Positions 20,894 through 30,907 of a DNA stretch of 64,000 nt are shown here, piece after piece (the first letter of the stretch is position 1; every line of letters begins with the position of its first letter). Source of the stretch: Pseudoxanthomonas suwonensis (GTDB lineage: Bacteria > Pseudomonadota > Gammaproteobacteria > Xanthomonadales > Xanthomonadaceae); contig NZ_PDWP01000018.1 in the NCBI RefSeq assembly GCF_010093235.1, positions 28,043 to 92,042 of the forward strand, in the 5' to 3' direction. Position numbers and translations under genes: made by a program. The notes beneath the pieces are model-generated. The model worked only from the letters and a program-made list of their open reading frames with translations. It was not told the DNA's origin and searched no databases.

Positions 20894-21810
20894 GCGGCGC
20901 CGCGCTCCGGGATCCGGGGGCGGCTGGCGATGGCATCGTCCCGCGGCTGGAGGAGCTGGTCGCGTTGCGGCACGAAGCGCCGCGGATGGACACGCCGGGC
21001 ATCGGGCGCGCCGGGATGCGCGGTGCCGCGCCTTCCAGCCTGCGCGGCCGCGGCATGGAATATGCCGAGTCGCGCGAGTACGTGCCCGGCGACGACGTGC
21101 GGCGCATGGACTGGAGGCTGACCGCCCGGACCGGGCGTGCGCACACCAAGCTGTTCCAGGCCGAGCGCGAACGCCTGGCCCTGCTGGTGGCAGATACGTC
21201 GCCGGCGCTGTACTTCGGCACGCGGGTGCGCTTCAAGTCGGTGCAGGCGGCGCGCGCCGGCGCGGGCGCGACCTGGGCCGCGCTGCAGGCCGGCGACCGC
21301 ATCGCGGCCCTGCGCGCCGGGGAGCCGGCGATTCCACCGGCCGGCGGCATGCGCGGCGCCATGCGCGTGCTCGAGGCATTGTCGCGCTGGTACGCCCGCC
21401 CGCCCGCGGACGATGCCGGACTGGAGCTGGCGCTGGAGCACGCGCAGCGGCTGCTGCGGCCCGGCGCGCGCCTGGTGGTGCTGGCCGACCCGCAGGCGGC
21501 GGCGAAGGTCCCGCTGCAGCGCTGGGCGGCGCTGGGCCGGCACCACGAAGCGGCGCTGGTGCTGCTGCAGGATGCGCTGGAGATCGCGCCGCCGCGGCGC
21601 GCGCTGGCGGTGGCCAGCGGCGGACAGCGCCTGCACGTCCCGCTGCAGCTCGCGCAGGCGCGCGCGCAGTGGCACCAGGTCCTGGCCAGACCGGCCGAAA
21701 CCCTGGCGCAGTCGTTGCCGGCCTACGGTTGGCGCGTCCATCGCCTGGCGACCGACGCCACCGCCTCCGGATGGCTGCGGCCGGCGCGGCCGCTCCCGCC
21801 CGATGCCTGA
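20890..21810 (+). CDS. DUF58 domain protein of the MoxR/Bat operon
   Basis: The 306-residue protein carries the DUF58 signature 'ESREYVPGDDVRRMDWRLTARTG' region (about residues 58-80). A degenerate VWA-like fold follows, with an Asp at 'LLVADTS' where a MIDAS motif would start. It is soluble. In Bat operons this protein is thought to partner the MoxR ATPase. The start codon overlaps the moxR stop by 4 bases, showing translational coupling. Confidence 0.92.
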   Translation: MSGAALRDPGAAGDGIVPRLEELVALRHEAPRMDTPGIGRAGMRGAAPSSLRGRGMEYAESREYVPGDDVRRMDWRLTARTGRAHTKLFQAERERLALLVADTSPALYFGTRVRFKSVQAARAGAGATWAALQAGDRIAALRAGEPAIPPAGGMRGAMRVLEALSRWYARPPADDAGLELALEHAQRLLRPGARLVVLADPQAAAKVPLQRWAALGRHHEAALVLLQDALEIAPPRRALAVASGGQRLHVPLQLAQARAQWHQVLARPAETLAQSLPAYGWRVHRLATDATASGWLRPARPLPPDA

Positions 21811-22279
21811 GCCGGCCATGGATCCGACCAGCCTGCCCCTGCGCGACGTACACCTGCCGCCGTCCCCGGGCTGGTGGCCGCCTGCGCCGGGCTGGTGGTG
21901 GGTGGGCGTCGCGATCCTGCTGGTCGTGGCGGCCTGGCTTGGCTGGCGCTTCTGGCGTGCGCGCCGGCGGCGACGCTGGTCGCGCTGGTTCCTGGAGGAG
22001 TCCGCGCGCGGCACGCCACCGCAGCGGCTGGCGGCGATCTCCTCCCTGCTGCGCCGCGCCGCCCGGCGCGCCCAGCCGGGCGCGGAACGCCTCCAGGGCG
22101 AGGCCTGGCTGGACTTCCTGGACGGCGGGCGCGGACTGGATTTCAGCGCCGGGCCCGGGCGCCTGCTGCTCGACGGTCCGTTCCGCCCGCAGCTGGACCC
22201 GCCCGAGGTCGATGCCGTCGCCGCGCTGGCCCACGCGCGCTTCCTGGACCTGATGGAGCCGAAGCGGAGGCCTGCATGA
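21803..22279 (+). CDS. DUF4381 membrane protein of the Bat operon
   Basis: The 158-residue protein starts with a conserved segment 'LPLRDVHLPPSPGWWPPAPG', has one membrane helix (about residues 36-56) and a basic cytoplasmic C-terminal domain. DUF4381 proteins are found almost only in MoxR/Bat operons; their role is not known. The start at 21803 overlaps the DUF58 gene by 8 bases. A second in-frame ATG at 21818 is an equally possible start; neither has a clear ribosome site. Confidence 0.88.
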   Translation: MPEPAMDPTSLPLRDVHLPPSPGWWPPAPGWWWVGVAILLVVAAWLGWRFWRARRRRRWSRWFLEESARGTPPQRLAAISSLLRRAARRAQPGAERLQGEAWLDFLDGGRGLDFSAGPGRLLLDGPFRPQLDPPEVDAVAALAHARFLDLMEPKRRPA

Positions 22280-23301
22280 CCGGCTGGCTGGCACAGGCAT
22301 GGGGTGGCTTCGCAGGGGTCGCCTGGCCGTGGGCGTGGCTGCTGCTGCCATTGCCGCTGCTGGTGCGGTGGCTGCTTCCGCCGCGTCGCGAAGCGGGCGC
22401 CGCGCTGCGCGTGCCATGGGCCGGCCGGCTCCGTGGTCCCGCCACCGGTTCGGGGGCCTCGCCGGTGCGCGGGGTGCTCGCTGCGCTTGCCTGGATCCTG
22501 CTGTGCATCGCCGCGGCACGGCCGCAGCAGCTGGGCGAGGCCGCCGTACCGCAGCACCAGGCGCGGCAGATGCTGCTGGCGGTGGACCTGTCCGGAAGCA
22601 TGAGCGAGACCGACATGATGCTCGGCATGCAGCCGGTGGACCGCCTGGCCGCCGCCAAGGCGGTCATCGCCGACTTCCTGCAGCGCCGGACCGGCGACCG
22701 TGTCGGCCTGCTGGTGTTCGGGCAGCGCGCCTACATGCTCACGCCGCTGACCCTGGACCTGGCCGCGGTGCGCGAACAGCTGCGCGACACCGTGGCCGGA
22801 CTGGCCGGCCGCGAGACTGCGCTCGGCGACGCCATCGGCCTGGCGGTCAAGCGCCTGCGCGCCCAGCCCGAGGGCCAGCGCGTCCTGGTCCTGCTTACCG
22901 ATGGGGTCAACACGGCCGGCGTCCTGCCGCCGCTGAAGGCCGCCGAGCTCGCCGCGGCCGAACGCGTGCGCGTGTACACCATCGCCTTCGGCGGCAGCGC
23001 CGGCGGGTTCTCGCTGTTCGGCGTGCCGGTGCAGGCTGGCGAGGATGTCGATGAGGACACCCTGCGCGCAGTCGCGGAGGCGACCGGCGGGCGCTTCTTC
23101 CGCGCGCGCGATGCCGACGAGCTGGCCGGCATCTACGCCGAGCTGGACCGGCTGGAGCCGGTGGACGTCGCCGCCGAGCCCGTCCGTCCGCGGCTGGAGG
23201 CCTATGCCTGGCCACTGGGCGGTGCCCTGGTGCTTGCCGTGCTGGCGGGGATGCCGGCCGTGCGCCTGCGCGGCGGTATCCGTGCCGGGGGCGCCGCATG
23301 A
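22276..23301 (+). CDS. VWA-domain membrane protein (BatA-like)
   Basis: The 341-residue protein has two N-terminal membrane helices (about 18-34 and 71-88), a von Willebrand A domain and a C-terminal membrane helix (about 312-330). The metal-ion adhesion motif is complete: 'DLSGSMS', a Thr near 'PLTLD', and 'LLTDG'. The VWA domain should lie in the periplasm. Its start overlaps the DUF4381 stop (ATGA). Related BatA proteins in Bacteroides, Leptospira and Francisella support oxidative or envelope stress resistance; the ligand is unknown. Confidence 0.92.
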   Translation: MTGWLAQAWGGFAGVAWPWAWLLLPLPLLVRWLLPPRREAGAALRVPWAGRLRGPATGSGASPVRGVLAALAWILLCIAAARPQQLGEAAVPQHQARQMLLAVDLSGSMSETDMMLGMQPVDRLAAAKAVIADFLQRRTGDRVGLLVFGQRAYMLTPLTLDLAAVREQLRDTVAGLAGRETALGDAIGLAVKRLRAQPEGQRVLVLLTDGVNTAGVLPPLKAAELAAAERVRVYTIAFGGSAGGFSLFGVPVQAGEDVDEDTLRAVAEATGGRFFRARDADELAGIYAELDRLEPVDVAAEPVRPRLEAYAWPLGGALVLAVLAGMPAVRLRGGIRAGGAA

Positions 23302-25037
23302 GCGGCTGGCTGGACCTGCTGCATTTCCAGCGCCCGCAGTGGCTGTGGGCGCTGATCCTGCTGCCGCTGCTGTGGACGGCATGGGGACTTCGCCGTCGCC
23401 AGGACTGGCGCGACGTGGTCGATCCGCACCTGCTGAAGGTCCTGCTGGTTCCCGGCCGGGGCGGGGCCGGACTGCGGCTTGCCGGCGTATCGCTGGCCCT
23501 GCTGCTGGCGGTGCTGGCCCTCGCCGGGCCCGGCTGGAGCCAGGCCGCGCAGCCCCAGGTCCGGCCACGGATGCCGCTGGTGCTGGCCCTGGACCTGTCC
23601 AGTTCGGTGGCCACGCCCGACCTGCCGCCCTCGCGCCTGGCCCAGGCGCGGGCCAAGCTGGCCACGCTGCTGCACGAGCGCCAGGGCGGCGACGTGGCCC
23701 TGGTCGCATGGGCCGACGACGCGTACACGGTCGCGCCGCTCACCGGCGATGCCGACAACGTCGCGCTGTTCCTGGATGCGCTGGCCCCGGAGGTGATGCC
23801 GGTGGACGGACACCGTGCCGATCGCGCGATCACCCATGCCGCGGGGCTGCTGCGCCAGGCCGGCTTCGAGCGTGGCCAGATCCTGCTGCTGACCGCCACG
23901 GCCGACGGCCGCGCCACCCGGATCGCCGCGGCCACCGCCGCCGCCGGCTACCAGGTGTCGGTGCTCGGGCTGGGGACTCCCGCCGGCGGTGCCTACCGCG
24001 ACGCGCGCGGGGTGGTGCGCACCTCGCGCCGCGACGATGCCCCACTGCGCGCGCTGGCCGCTGCCGGGCAGGGGCGCTATGCGGCGCTGACGGCCGATGG
24101 CTCCGACCTGGCGGCCATCGGCGTGCTGCAGCCGGCGATGGCGGACGGTCCCGCGGACGCCGCCGGTGCGCGGACCTGGCTGGACCAGGGTTACTGGCTG
24201 CTGCCGCCGCTGCTGTTGCTGACGGCGCTGGCATTCCGGCGTGGCGCCGCGCTGCTGGCGCTGCCGCTGCTGCTGTGGTTGCTGCCGGCCGCGCCGTCGT
24301 TCGCCCAGGACAGTCCGTGGCTGCGCCCGGACCAGCAGGCACAGCGCCATCTGGAGCGCGGCGTGGAGGCCTATCGCCGCGGCGATTTCGCCGCCGCCAC
24401 GGAGGCCTTCGCACGGGCCGGTGCGCGTGGCGCCGAGGCCCAGTACAACCTCGGCAACGCGCTGGCGCGACAGGGGAACTACGAGGAGGCGCTGCAGGCG
24501 TACGACCGTGCCCTGGCGCAGGCGCCGGACATGGAGGACGCGCGGGCCAACCGCCAGGTGGTGGAAGCGGCGATGCGCAGGCAGCCGCCGCGCCAGGACG
24601 GCGCCGGCAAGTCCGGCGAGCGCGATCGCCAGGCCAAGGAGCGGGGCGACAGCTCCGGTTCCTCCGCCGGCAAGGGCGACAGCGGACAGGAAGGCGAGCC
24701 GCAGCCAGGGCCGCCGCCGCCGCCCGACGCACCGTCCAGGGACCAGGCGGAAACGAAGAGCGGGGATGGCACGTCCGAGGATGCCGCGGCCGCGCGTGCA
24801 CGCCAGGAGCAGGCCGATCGCGAGCAGCGCGAGCGCATGCGCCAGGCGATGGAGCGGAAGGCGCGGGAAGGGGCGCCGCCGGACGAGGGCGAGGCCGCCG
24901 CGCCCGGCGACGTGCGCGAGCAGGAGCGCCGCCAGGCCCACGAAGCGTGGCTGCAGCGCGTGCCGGACGATCCGGGCGGCCTGTTGCGCGCCAAGTTCCA
25001 GCTCGAGCACCAGCGTCGCCAGCAGGAGGGAAGATGA
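23298..25037 (+). CDS. VWA-TPR fusion protein (BatB/BatC-like)
   Basis: The 579-residue protein fuses what are two proteins (BatB and BatC) in some species. Two N-terminal membrane helices precede a VWA domain whose MIDAS motif is 'DLSSSVA' (about residue 98). Two further hydrophobic stretches lie at about 297-335. After these comes a TPR pair ('AEAQYNLGNALARQGNYEEAL') at about 348-410, then a long disordered tail rich in Gln, Glu, Arg and Pro. A conserved short end ('WLQRVPDDPGGLLRAKF') closes the protein. The VWA and TPR parts should face the periplasm. It is coupled to its neighbours by 4-base overlaps. Confidence 0.92.
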   Translation: MSGWLDLLHFQRPQWLWALILLPLLWTAWGLRRRQDWRDVVDPHLLKVLLVPGRGGAGLRLAGVSLALLLAVLALAGPGWSQAAQPQVRPRMPLVLALDLSSSVATPDLPPSRLAQARAKLATLLHERQGGDVALVAWADDAYTVAPLTGDADNVALFLDALAPEVMPVDGHRADRAITHAAGLLRQAGFERGQILLLTATADGRATRIAAATAAAGYQVSVLGLGTPAGGAYRDARGVVRTSRRDDAPLRALAAAGQGRYAALTADGSDLAAIGVLQPAMADGPADAAGARTWLDQGYWLLPPLLLLTALAFRRGAALLALPLLLWLLPAAPSFAQDSPWLRPDQQAQRHLERGVEAYRRGDFAAATEAFARAGARGAEAQYNLGNALARQGNYEEALQAYDRALAQAPDMEDARANRQVVEAAMRRQPPRQDGAGKSGERDRQAKERGDSSGSSAGKGDSGQEGEPQPGPPPPPDAPSRDQAETKSGDGTSEDAAAARARQEQADREQRERMRQAMERKAREGAPPDEGEAAAPGDVREQERRQAHEAWLQRVPDDPGGLLRAKFQLEHQRRQQEGR

Positions 25038-26713
25038 GCGTCCACCGACTCCGGATGCGTCCCGGCCGCGCCTTCGCCGTCCTCGCCCGCGCCTGTTGCG
25101 CGGCAGCGCTGTTCCTGGCCGGGGCCGCGGATGCGGCGACCCGGGCATGGCTGGATCGCACCCAGGTGCGCGAGGGCGAAACGGTCACCCTCAACATCGA
25201 GACCGACCAGCCAGGCGTCGCGCCCGATTTCGCGCCACTGCAGCGGGACTTCACCGTGGGCAGGCCCTACCGCAACGAAGGGCCGGGCCGGGCCACGCTG
25301 GTCGGGGTGCGCCTGGTGCCGCGCCGCAGCGGCCTGCTGGAAATCCCGGCCCTGCGCGTGGGCCGCGAGCTGAGCCAGCCGCTGGCGCTGCAGGTGGGGG
25401 ACGCGCAGCAGGAGGAGCGTGGCCAAGTCTTCCTCCAGACGCGCGTGGATGAGACCTCGCCCTGGGTGCAGCAGAGCGTCGGCGTGACCGTGCGCCTGTA
25501 CTACGCCACCTCGCTGCTGTCGGGCGAACTGGGCCAGCCGGCTCCCGACGGTGCCTCGCTGCAGCGGGTGGGCGATGACGTGTCGGGACGCGAGCGGATC
25601 GGCGGCCGCGAGTACCAGTTCGTGGAGCGCCGCTTCCTGCTGGTGCCCGAGCGCAGCGGCCCGCTGGAGCTGCCGGCGCCGCGTTTCCGCGGGCAGGCCG
25701 CGCCGCGTTGCTTCGACGATTTCTTCGGCACGGACCGCGCGTTGGCCGCGGACGGGAAGGCGCAGGTCCTGCAGGTGCGGCCGCGGCCCGTGGGCGTTCC
25801 ACAGCCCTGGTTGCCGCTACGTGGCCTGCAGTTGCGCCATCTCGGGCAGCCGGGCGCGGCACGGGCCGGCGAGGCGGTGGAAGTGGTGGTCGAGGCGAAG
25901 GCGGACGGCGCGATCGCCGCCCAGTTCCCGGAACTGCCGGTGCCGCGGGTGGAAGGCGCGCAGGTGTTCGCCGAGCGCGCGGAAACGACCGAGCGTTTCA
26001 TCGATGGCCGTCCCCAGCTGACCGTGGTGCGCCGCTTCGCCGTGGTGCCGCAGCGGGCGGGCCGCCTGGTGGTTCCGGGGCAGTCGGTGGGCTGGTGGGA
26101 CACCGTGGCAGGCGAGGCGCGCACTGCCAGGCTGCCGGACCTGGAGCTGGACGTGGCTCCGGGCGCGGTGCAGGCACGCGATCCGGCCGCGGCCGTGCCG
26201 CATGCAGGGACGGCCGGGGGCGGCGATGCGCTGCCGGCGCCGACCGCGGCCGTGGCGGGTGGCGCTGCGGATGTGGCGCCATGGCGCTGGCTCGTGCTGC
26301 TCCTGGCGCTGCTGTGGCTGGCGACCCTGGCCTGGGCACTGCGCCTGCGCTCGCGCACCAGGCATGCCGCGCCCGCGACCGCGTCCGCGCACCGGGCCGG
26401 GAGGCCGTCCACGGCCGAGCTGCGGCGCGCGCTGGACGCGGAAAGTTTCGGCGAGGCCGTACGCCTGCTGCAGGCGATGGCCGATCCGCCGGCCGCCGAC
26501 CTGGACGAGGTGATCGCGCGCCTTGCCGACCCCGCCCAGCGCGACGCGCTGCAGGCCATGCGCCGCGCGCTGTGGGCCGGGGATGGCGATCCGTCCAGCG
26601 CCCGCGTGGCGCTGCGCGCCGCGTTCCGCGATGGCCCGCGCTGGGCCGGCGCGGCGCGGGAGGCCGCCGGGGCGCCGTTGCCGCCGTTGTATCCGCCTGC
26701 CCGGGGCGGTTGA
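25034..26713 (+). CDS. BatD-family periplasmic membrane protein
   Basis: The 559-residue protein has a signal peptide (residues 1-35, cut near 'ADAAT') and several immunoglobulin-like beta repeats typical of BatD ('LDRTQVREGETVTLNIETDQ'). A single membrane helix lies at about 418-438 and a cytoplasmic helical tail follows. BatD probably holds the VWA proteins in a complex at the inner membrane. AGGAGGG at 25024-25030 precedes the ATG, and the start overlaps the previous stop. It is the last gene of the MoxR/Bat operon. Confidence 0.9.
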   Translation: MSVHRLRMRPGRAFAVLARACCAAALFLAGAADAATRAWLDRTQVREGETVTLNIETDQPGVAPDFAPLQRDFTVGRPYRNEGPGRATLVGVRLVPRRSGLLEIPALRVGRELSQPLALQVGDAQQEERGQVFLQTRVDETSPWVQQSVGVTVRLYYATSLLSGELGQPAPDGASLQRVGDDVSGRERIGGREYQFVERRFLLVPERSGPLELPAPRFRGQAAPRCFDDFFGTDRALAADGKAQVLQVRPRPVGVPQPWLPLRGLQLRHLGQPGAARAGEAVEVVVEAKADGAIAAQFPELPVPRVEGAQVFAERAETTERFIDGRPQLTVVRRFAVVPQRAGRLVVPGQSVGWWDTVAGEARTARLPDLELDVAPGAVQARDPAAAVPHAGTAGGGDALPAPTAAVAGGAADVAPWRWLVLLLALLWLATLAWALRLRSRTRHAAPATASAHRAGRPSTAELRRALDAESFGEAVRLLQAMADPPAADLDEVIARLADPAQRDALQAMRRALWAGDGDPSSARVALRAAFRDGPRWAGAAREAAGAPLPPLYPPARGG

Positions 26714-26759
26714 CGGCGTCTGTTAACCTGCCGGTTTGGCACGTTCCCAGGACTACCGC

Positions 26760-28073
26760 ATGACCTCCAAAGGACGCCCCTGGCCCATGCCGCTCAAGAT
26801 GGGCGTGGGCTTCGCCGCCGGCCTGCTGCTGGGCCTGGTGGTGCACCTGACGGCCGGCGCCGATGCCAGCTGGGTCCAGGCGTTCACCCGCTACGTCACC
26901 ACGCCGGCGTCGAGCCTGTTCCTCAACCTGATCTTCATGCTGATCGTGCCGCTGCTGTTCTCGGCGCTGGTGCTGGGCATCGCCGAGATGGGCGACATCC
27001 GCGCCCTTGGCCGGATCGGCTGGAAGACCCTGGCCTACACCGTGGTGCTGTCCGGCGCGGCGGTGTTGCTGGGCCTGCTGCTGGTGAACCTGCTGCGCCC
27101 GGGCGCGGGCGTGGATCCGGCGATGGCCGCGCAGATGCTGGCGCAGAACGCCGAGCGTAGCCGCGACATCGTCGCCAGCATCGAATCGCAGCCGCGCGGC
27201 ATCGACATGCTGCTGTCGATCGTGCCCAGCAACGTCGTGGCCGCCGCCTCGGACAACGGCTCGATCCTGGCGCTGATGTTCTTCGCGCTGATGTTCGGCG
27301 TGGGCATGGTGCTGACCGACGACGACAAGGTCGCCACGCTCAAGCGCGGCATCGAGGGCGTGTTCGAGATCTCGATGACCCTGATCGGGCTGGTGATCCG
27401 GCTGGCGCCGTACGCGGTGTTCTGCTTCATGTTCAACCTCGCGGCGATCTTCGGCTTCGACCTGCTGCTGCGTCTGGGCGCGTACGTGGGCGTGGTGGTG
27501 CTGGCGCTGGGCCTGCACATGTTCGTCGGCTACGGCATCGCCGTGCGCCTGGCCGGGCGCTCGCCGCTGAAGTTCTTCCGCGACATCCAGGAAGCGGCGG
27601 TGATGGCGTTCTCCACCGCGTCGAGCAATGCGACCCTGCCGACCGCGTTGCGGGTGGCCGACCAGATCGGCCTGCCGCACAAGGTCTCTCGCTTCGTGCT
27701 GACCGTCGGCGCCACCGCCAACCAGAACGGCACCGCGCTGTTCGAGGGCGTGACCGTGATCTTCCTGGCCCAGTTCTTCGGCGTGGACCTGAGCCTGGGC
27801 CAGCAGTTCATGGTGATGCTGGTGTGCATCCTCGGCGGCATCGGCACCGCCGGCGTGCCGTCCGGCTCGCTGCCGGTGGTGGCCCTGATCTGCGCGATGG
27901 TCGGGGTCGATCCGATCGGCATCGGCCTGATCCTGGGCGTGAACCATTTCCTCGACATGTGCCGGACCACGCTCAACGTCAGCGGCGACCTGACCCTGGC
28001 CGCGCTGGTGGCCGCCGGCGAGCCGGAGGATGCCGACGGCGGCCATGCGCCGGCGTCCGGAACCGTCGCCTGA
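26760..28073 (+). CDS. Dicarboxylate/amino acid:cation symporter (DAACS family)
   Basis: The 437-residue inner-membrane carrier has the DAACS/GltP/DctA fold, with about eight membrane helices and two re-entrant hairpins. Hairpin 1 reads 'ASSNATLPTAL', hairpin 2 'GIGTAGVPSGSL', and the last helix 'FLDMCRTTLNVSGD' keeps the substrate-binding Asp and Arg. The cation-site motif, NMDGT in most members, is NQNGT here ('TANQNGTALFEG'), so ion coupling may differ. The substrate (glutamate, aspartate or C4-dicarboxylate) cannot be decided. It stands alone between the Bat operon and tkt. Confidence 0.9.
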   Translation: MTSKGRPWPMPLKMGVGFAAGLLLGLVVHLTAGADASWVQAFTRYVTTPASSLFLNLIFMLIVPLLFSALVLGIAEMGDIRALGRIGWKTLAYTVVLSGAAVLLGLLLVNLLRPGAGVDPAMAAQMLAQNAERSRDIVASIESQPRGIDMLLSIVPSNVVAAASDNGSILALMFFALMFGVGMVLTDDDKVATLKRGIEGVFEISMTLIGLVIRLAPYAVFCFMFNLAAIFGFDLLLRLGAYVGVVVLALGLHMFVGYGIAVRLAGRSPLKFFRDIQEAAVMAFSTASSNATLPTALRVADQIGLPHKVSRFVLTVGATANQNGTALFEGVTVIFLAQFFGVDLSLGQQFMVMLVCILGGIGTAGVPSGSLPVVALICAMVGVDPIGIGLILGVNHFLDMCRTTLNVSGDLTLAALVAAGEPEDADGGHAPASGTVA

Positions 28074-28247
28074 GCGGCGACGGTTCCAAGGGGAAACCGC
28101 GGCGGGAGCCCGCGACCGCCGGAAAAGTCGGGAAACACTGCGTTCGGGGCGGCGAATCAAGGGCTTGCGGCAGGACAGGGGCGGCCGGGGATGGGACAAT
28201 GGGCGGCCCGCATTCCGCGGTAGCCATCGACCAAGCCGAATCCCCAC

Positions 28248-30248
28248 ATGACGAAGCCGACACGCCGCCAGCTCGCCAATGCCATCCGTTTCCTCGCCGC
28301 CGATGCGGTCGAGGCCGCCAAGTCGGGCCACCCCGGCATGCCGATGGGCATGGCCGACATCGCCGAAGTGCTGTGGAACGACTACCTGCGCCACAACCCG
28401 TCCAACCCGGACTGGTTCAACCGCGACCGTTTCGTGCTGTCCAACGGCCACGGTTCGATGCTGCACTACGCGCTGCTGCACCTGAGCGGCTACGACCTGC
28501 CGATCGAGGAGCTCAAGCGCTTCCGCCAGCTGCACAGCAAGACCGCCGGCCACCCCGAGCGTTACGAGACCCCGGGCGTGGAGACCACCACCGGTCCGCT
28601 GGGCCAGGGCTTCGCCAACGCCGTCGGCTTCGCGCTGGCGGAGAAGGTGCTGGCGGCGCGCTTCAACCGCCCGGAGTTCGAGGTCGTCGACCACCGCACC
28701 TGGGTGTTCATGGGCGACGGCTGCATGATGGAAGGCGTCTCCCACGAGGCCGCCTCGCTGGCCGGCACCTGGGGCCTGGGCAAGCTGACCGCGTTCTGGG
28801 ACGACAACGGCATCTCGATCGACGGCGAGGTGCACGACTGGTTCACCGACGACACCCCGGCACGCTTCGAGGCCTACGGCTGGCACGTGGTGCGTGGCGT
28901 CGACGGCCAGGATCCGGAATCGATCAAGGCCGCGATCGAGCAGGCCATCGCGGTCGAGGACAAGCCGACCCTGATCTGCTGCAAGACCACCATCGGCTTC
29001 GGCGCCCCGCACAAGGCCGGCAAGGAAGAGTCGCACGGCGCGCCGCTGGGCAAGGACGAGATCGAAGGCACCCGCAAGGCGCTGGAGTGGCCGTACGCGC
29101 CGTTCGAGATCCCGCAGGAGATCTACGACGGCTGGCGCGCCAACGGTGCCGGCCAGCTGCGCCAGGCCGAGTGGGAGCAGCTGTTCGACAAGTACGCGAA
29201 GCAGTATCCCGCCGAGGCCGCCGAGCTGGTCCGCCGTTCGCGCGGCGAACTGCCGGAGGACTTCATCGCCCAGGCCGACGCCTTCATCGCCCGGGTCCAG
29301 GCCGAGGGCGCGACCATCGCCTCGCGCAAGGCCTCGCAGAACGCGATCTCCGCGTTCGCGCCGCTGCTGCCGGAGCTGATCGGCGGCTCGGCCGACCTGG
29401 CCCCGTCCAACCTGACCCAGTGGAAGGCCAGCAGGTCGGTCACCGAGGTGGACCCGAACGCCAATTACGTGCACTACGGCGTGCGCGAGTTCGGCATGAG
29501 CGCGATCGCCAACGGCATCGCCCTGCATGGCGGTTTCCTGCCGTTCGACGCCACCTTCCTGGTGTTCAGCGACTACGCCCGCAACGCGCTGCGCATGAGC
29601 GCGCTGATCCCGGCGCACGTGATCCACGTGTTCACCCACGACTCCATCGGCCTGGGCGAGGACGGTCCGACCCACCAGCCGGTCGAGCACCTGGCCTCGC
29701 TGCGCTACATCCCCAACAACGACGTGTGGCGCCCGTGCGACGCGGTCGAGTCGGCGGTGGCGTGGAAGTCGGCGATCGTGCGCAAGGAAGGCCCGAGCGT
29801 GCTGGTGTTCAGCCGCCAGAACCTGCCGCACCAGGCGCGCAGCGAGGAGCAGGTGAAGCTGATCGAGCGCGGCGGCTACGTCCTGGCCGACGCCGAGGGC
29901 GGCAAGCCCGACGTGATCCTGATCGGCACCGGTTCGGAAGTGTCGCTGGCGATCGAAGCCAAGGCGCAGCTGGACGCCGCTGGCATCCGGACCCGCGTGG
30001 TGTCGATGCCGGCCAGCACCGTGTTCGACCGCCAGGACGAGGCCTACCGCGAGTCGGTGTTGCCGAAGTCCGTGCGCAAGCGCGTGGCGGTGGAGGCCGG
30101 CATCACCGACTTCTGGCGCAAGTACGTGGGCCTGGACGGCGCGGTCATCGGCCTGGACCGCTTCGGCGCCTCGGCGCCGGCCGGCGAGCTGTACAAGTAC
30201 TTCAACATCACCACCGACGCGGTGGTGGCTGCGGCCAGGGCGCTCTGA
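28248..30248 (+). CDS. tkt: Transketolase
   Basis: The thiamine-diphosphate enzyme moves two-carbon units between sugar phosphates in the non-oxidative pentose phosphate pathway. The 666-residue product has family length. Visible motifs are the N-terminal His in '[10 protein letters not shown]', the ThDP motif 'GDGCMMEG...[10 protein letters not shown]', the catalytic Glu in 'FGMSAIANG' and '[10 protein letters not shown]'-like segments (here '[11 protein letters not shown]'). It starts at ATG 28248 with no strong ribosome site and ends at a strong terminator. The neighbouring gapA and pgk lie about 9-16 kb away rather than adjacent. Confidence 0.97.
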   Translation: MTKPTRRQLANAIRFLAADAVEAAKSGHPGMPMGMADIAEVLWNDYLRHNPSNPDWFNRDRFVLSNGHGSMLHYALLHLSGYDLPIEELKRFRQLHSKTAGHPERYETPGVETTTGPLGQGFANAVGFALAEKVLAARFNRPEFEVVDHRTWVFMGDGCMMEGVSHEAASLAGTWGLGKLTAFWDDNGISIDGEVHDWFTDDTPARFEAYGWHVVRGVDGQDPESIKAAIEQAIAVEDKPTLICCKTTIGFGAPHKAGKEESHGAPLGKDEIEGTRKALEWPYAPFEIPQEIYDGWRANGAGQLRQAEWEQLFDKYAKQYPAEAAELVRRSRGELPEDFIAQADAFIARVQAEGATIASRKASQNAISAFAPLLPELIGGSADLAPSNLTQWKASRSVTEVDPNANYVHYGVREFGMSAIANGIALHGGFLPFDATFLVFSDYARNALRMSALIPAHVIHVFTHDSIGLGEDGPTHQPVEHLASLRYIPNNDVWRPCDAVESAVAWKSAIVRKEGPSVLVFSRQNLPHQARSEEQVKLIERGGYVLADAEGGKPDVILIGTGSEVSLAIEAKAQLDAAGIRTRVVSMPASTVFDRQDEAYRESVLPKSVRKRVAVEAGITDFWRKYVGLDGAVIGLDRFGASAPAGELYKYFNITTDAVVAAARAL

Positions 30249-30305
30249 GCCCTGGCCGTCCCGCGGCCGGGCACATCGCCCGGCTGCAGGTACAGCGATA
30301 CGGAA

Positions 30306-30339
30306 GGAAAGGGACGCGCAGGCGTCCCTTTCCTGTTTC
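30306..30339 (+). terminator. Terminator of tkt
   Basis: A perfect 12-bp stem (30306-30317 and 30322-30333) with loop GCAG is followed by TGTTTC. It lies between the convergent tkt and Nudix genes and may serve both. Confidence 0.75.
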
Positions 30340-30343
30340 GGGG

Positions 30344-30907
30344 TCAGCCGCGACCGAACTGCGCGACCAGCCAGGCATCGATCGCGGAGATGCCGCCGGG
30401 CAGCGCCGACAGGCGCGCCCAGTGCAGGCTCTCGATCTCCTGGTCCGGCGCATGGGGAAGCCGGCGCTGCAGCCCGCGGGTGGCGAACACCACGCCGGTC
30501 AATGGCCACGGCGAGCGCGGCGAGCGGATCCGCAGCCAGCCGGCGACCTGCAGGGCGTCGGCCGCATGTCCGGTTTCCTCCAGCAGCTCGCGCGCCGCCG
30601 CGCCTGGCGGCGTCTCGCCCGGGTCGATCCAGCCACCCGGCAGTTCCAGCACGCGGCGGATCGCGTTGCGCACCAGCAGGATCCGGCCCAGGTCCAGCGG
30701 CAAGACCAGGACGAAGTCCGGCGCGAAGGTGGGCGCCTGGCCGCGGCCGGCTTCGAGCAGCACCTCGCCGCGCTCGTTGCACGGTGGCGGATCGGGGACG
30801 TGGATCTTCGACGGTGCGAACACGGTTGCGCGGGACGTTGCCGGGACGGGCCACGAACACCAGTCCGGGGCCAGTGCATTGTGTCCGAAGCCGATGCCGG
30901 CGGACAT
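30344..30907 (-). CDS. Nudix hydrolase (ADP-ribose pyrophosphatase-like)
   Basis: The 187-residue protein has a complete Nudix box, G-x5-E-x7-REUxEExGU, in 'GGWIDPGETPPGAAARELLEETGH' region (about 92-115). This motif binds the metal that hydrolyses X-linked nucleoside diphosphates. The order of N-terminal strand domain and Nudix fold suggests an ADP-ribose or ADP-sugar pyrophosphatase, but the substrate is not readable. The ATG at 30907 lacks a good ribosome site; a GTG about 28 codons in ('VFAPSKIHVPDPP') is a possible true start. Confidence 0.85.
   Translation of the reverse strand: MSAGIGFGHNALAPDWCSWPVPATSRATVFAPSKIHVPDPPPCNERGEVLLEAGRGQAPTFAPDFVLVLPLDLGRILLVRNAIRRVLELPGGWIDPGETPPGAAARELLEETGHAADALQVAGWLRIRSPRSPWPLTGVVFATRGLQRRLPHAPDQEIESLHWARLSALPGGISAIDAWLVAQFGRG

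Noticed and set aside
19880..26713. MoxR/VWA genes as a ternary defence or phage-resistance system
   Set aside because: Gene order and the DUF58, DUF4381 and BatD partners match the common chromosomal MoxR/Bat operon. No nuclease, toxin or other effector is associated.
25998..30860. A very long open frame on the minus strand opposite batD, the symporter and tkt
   Set aside because: Its product is low-complexity, rich in His, Arg, Ala and Gln, without family motifs, and it lies opposite three well-supported genes. Long antisense frames are expected at this GC content. The same applies to minus-strand frames opposite spoT, pilQ and the gapA-DUF2339 region.
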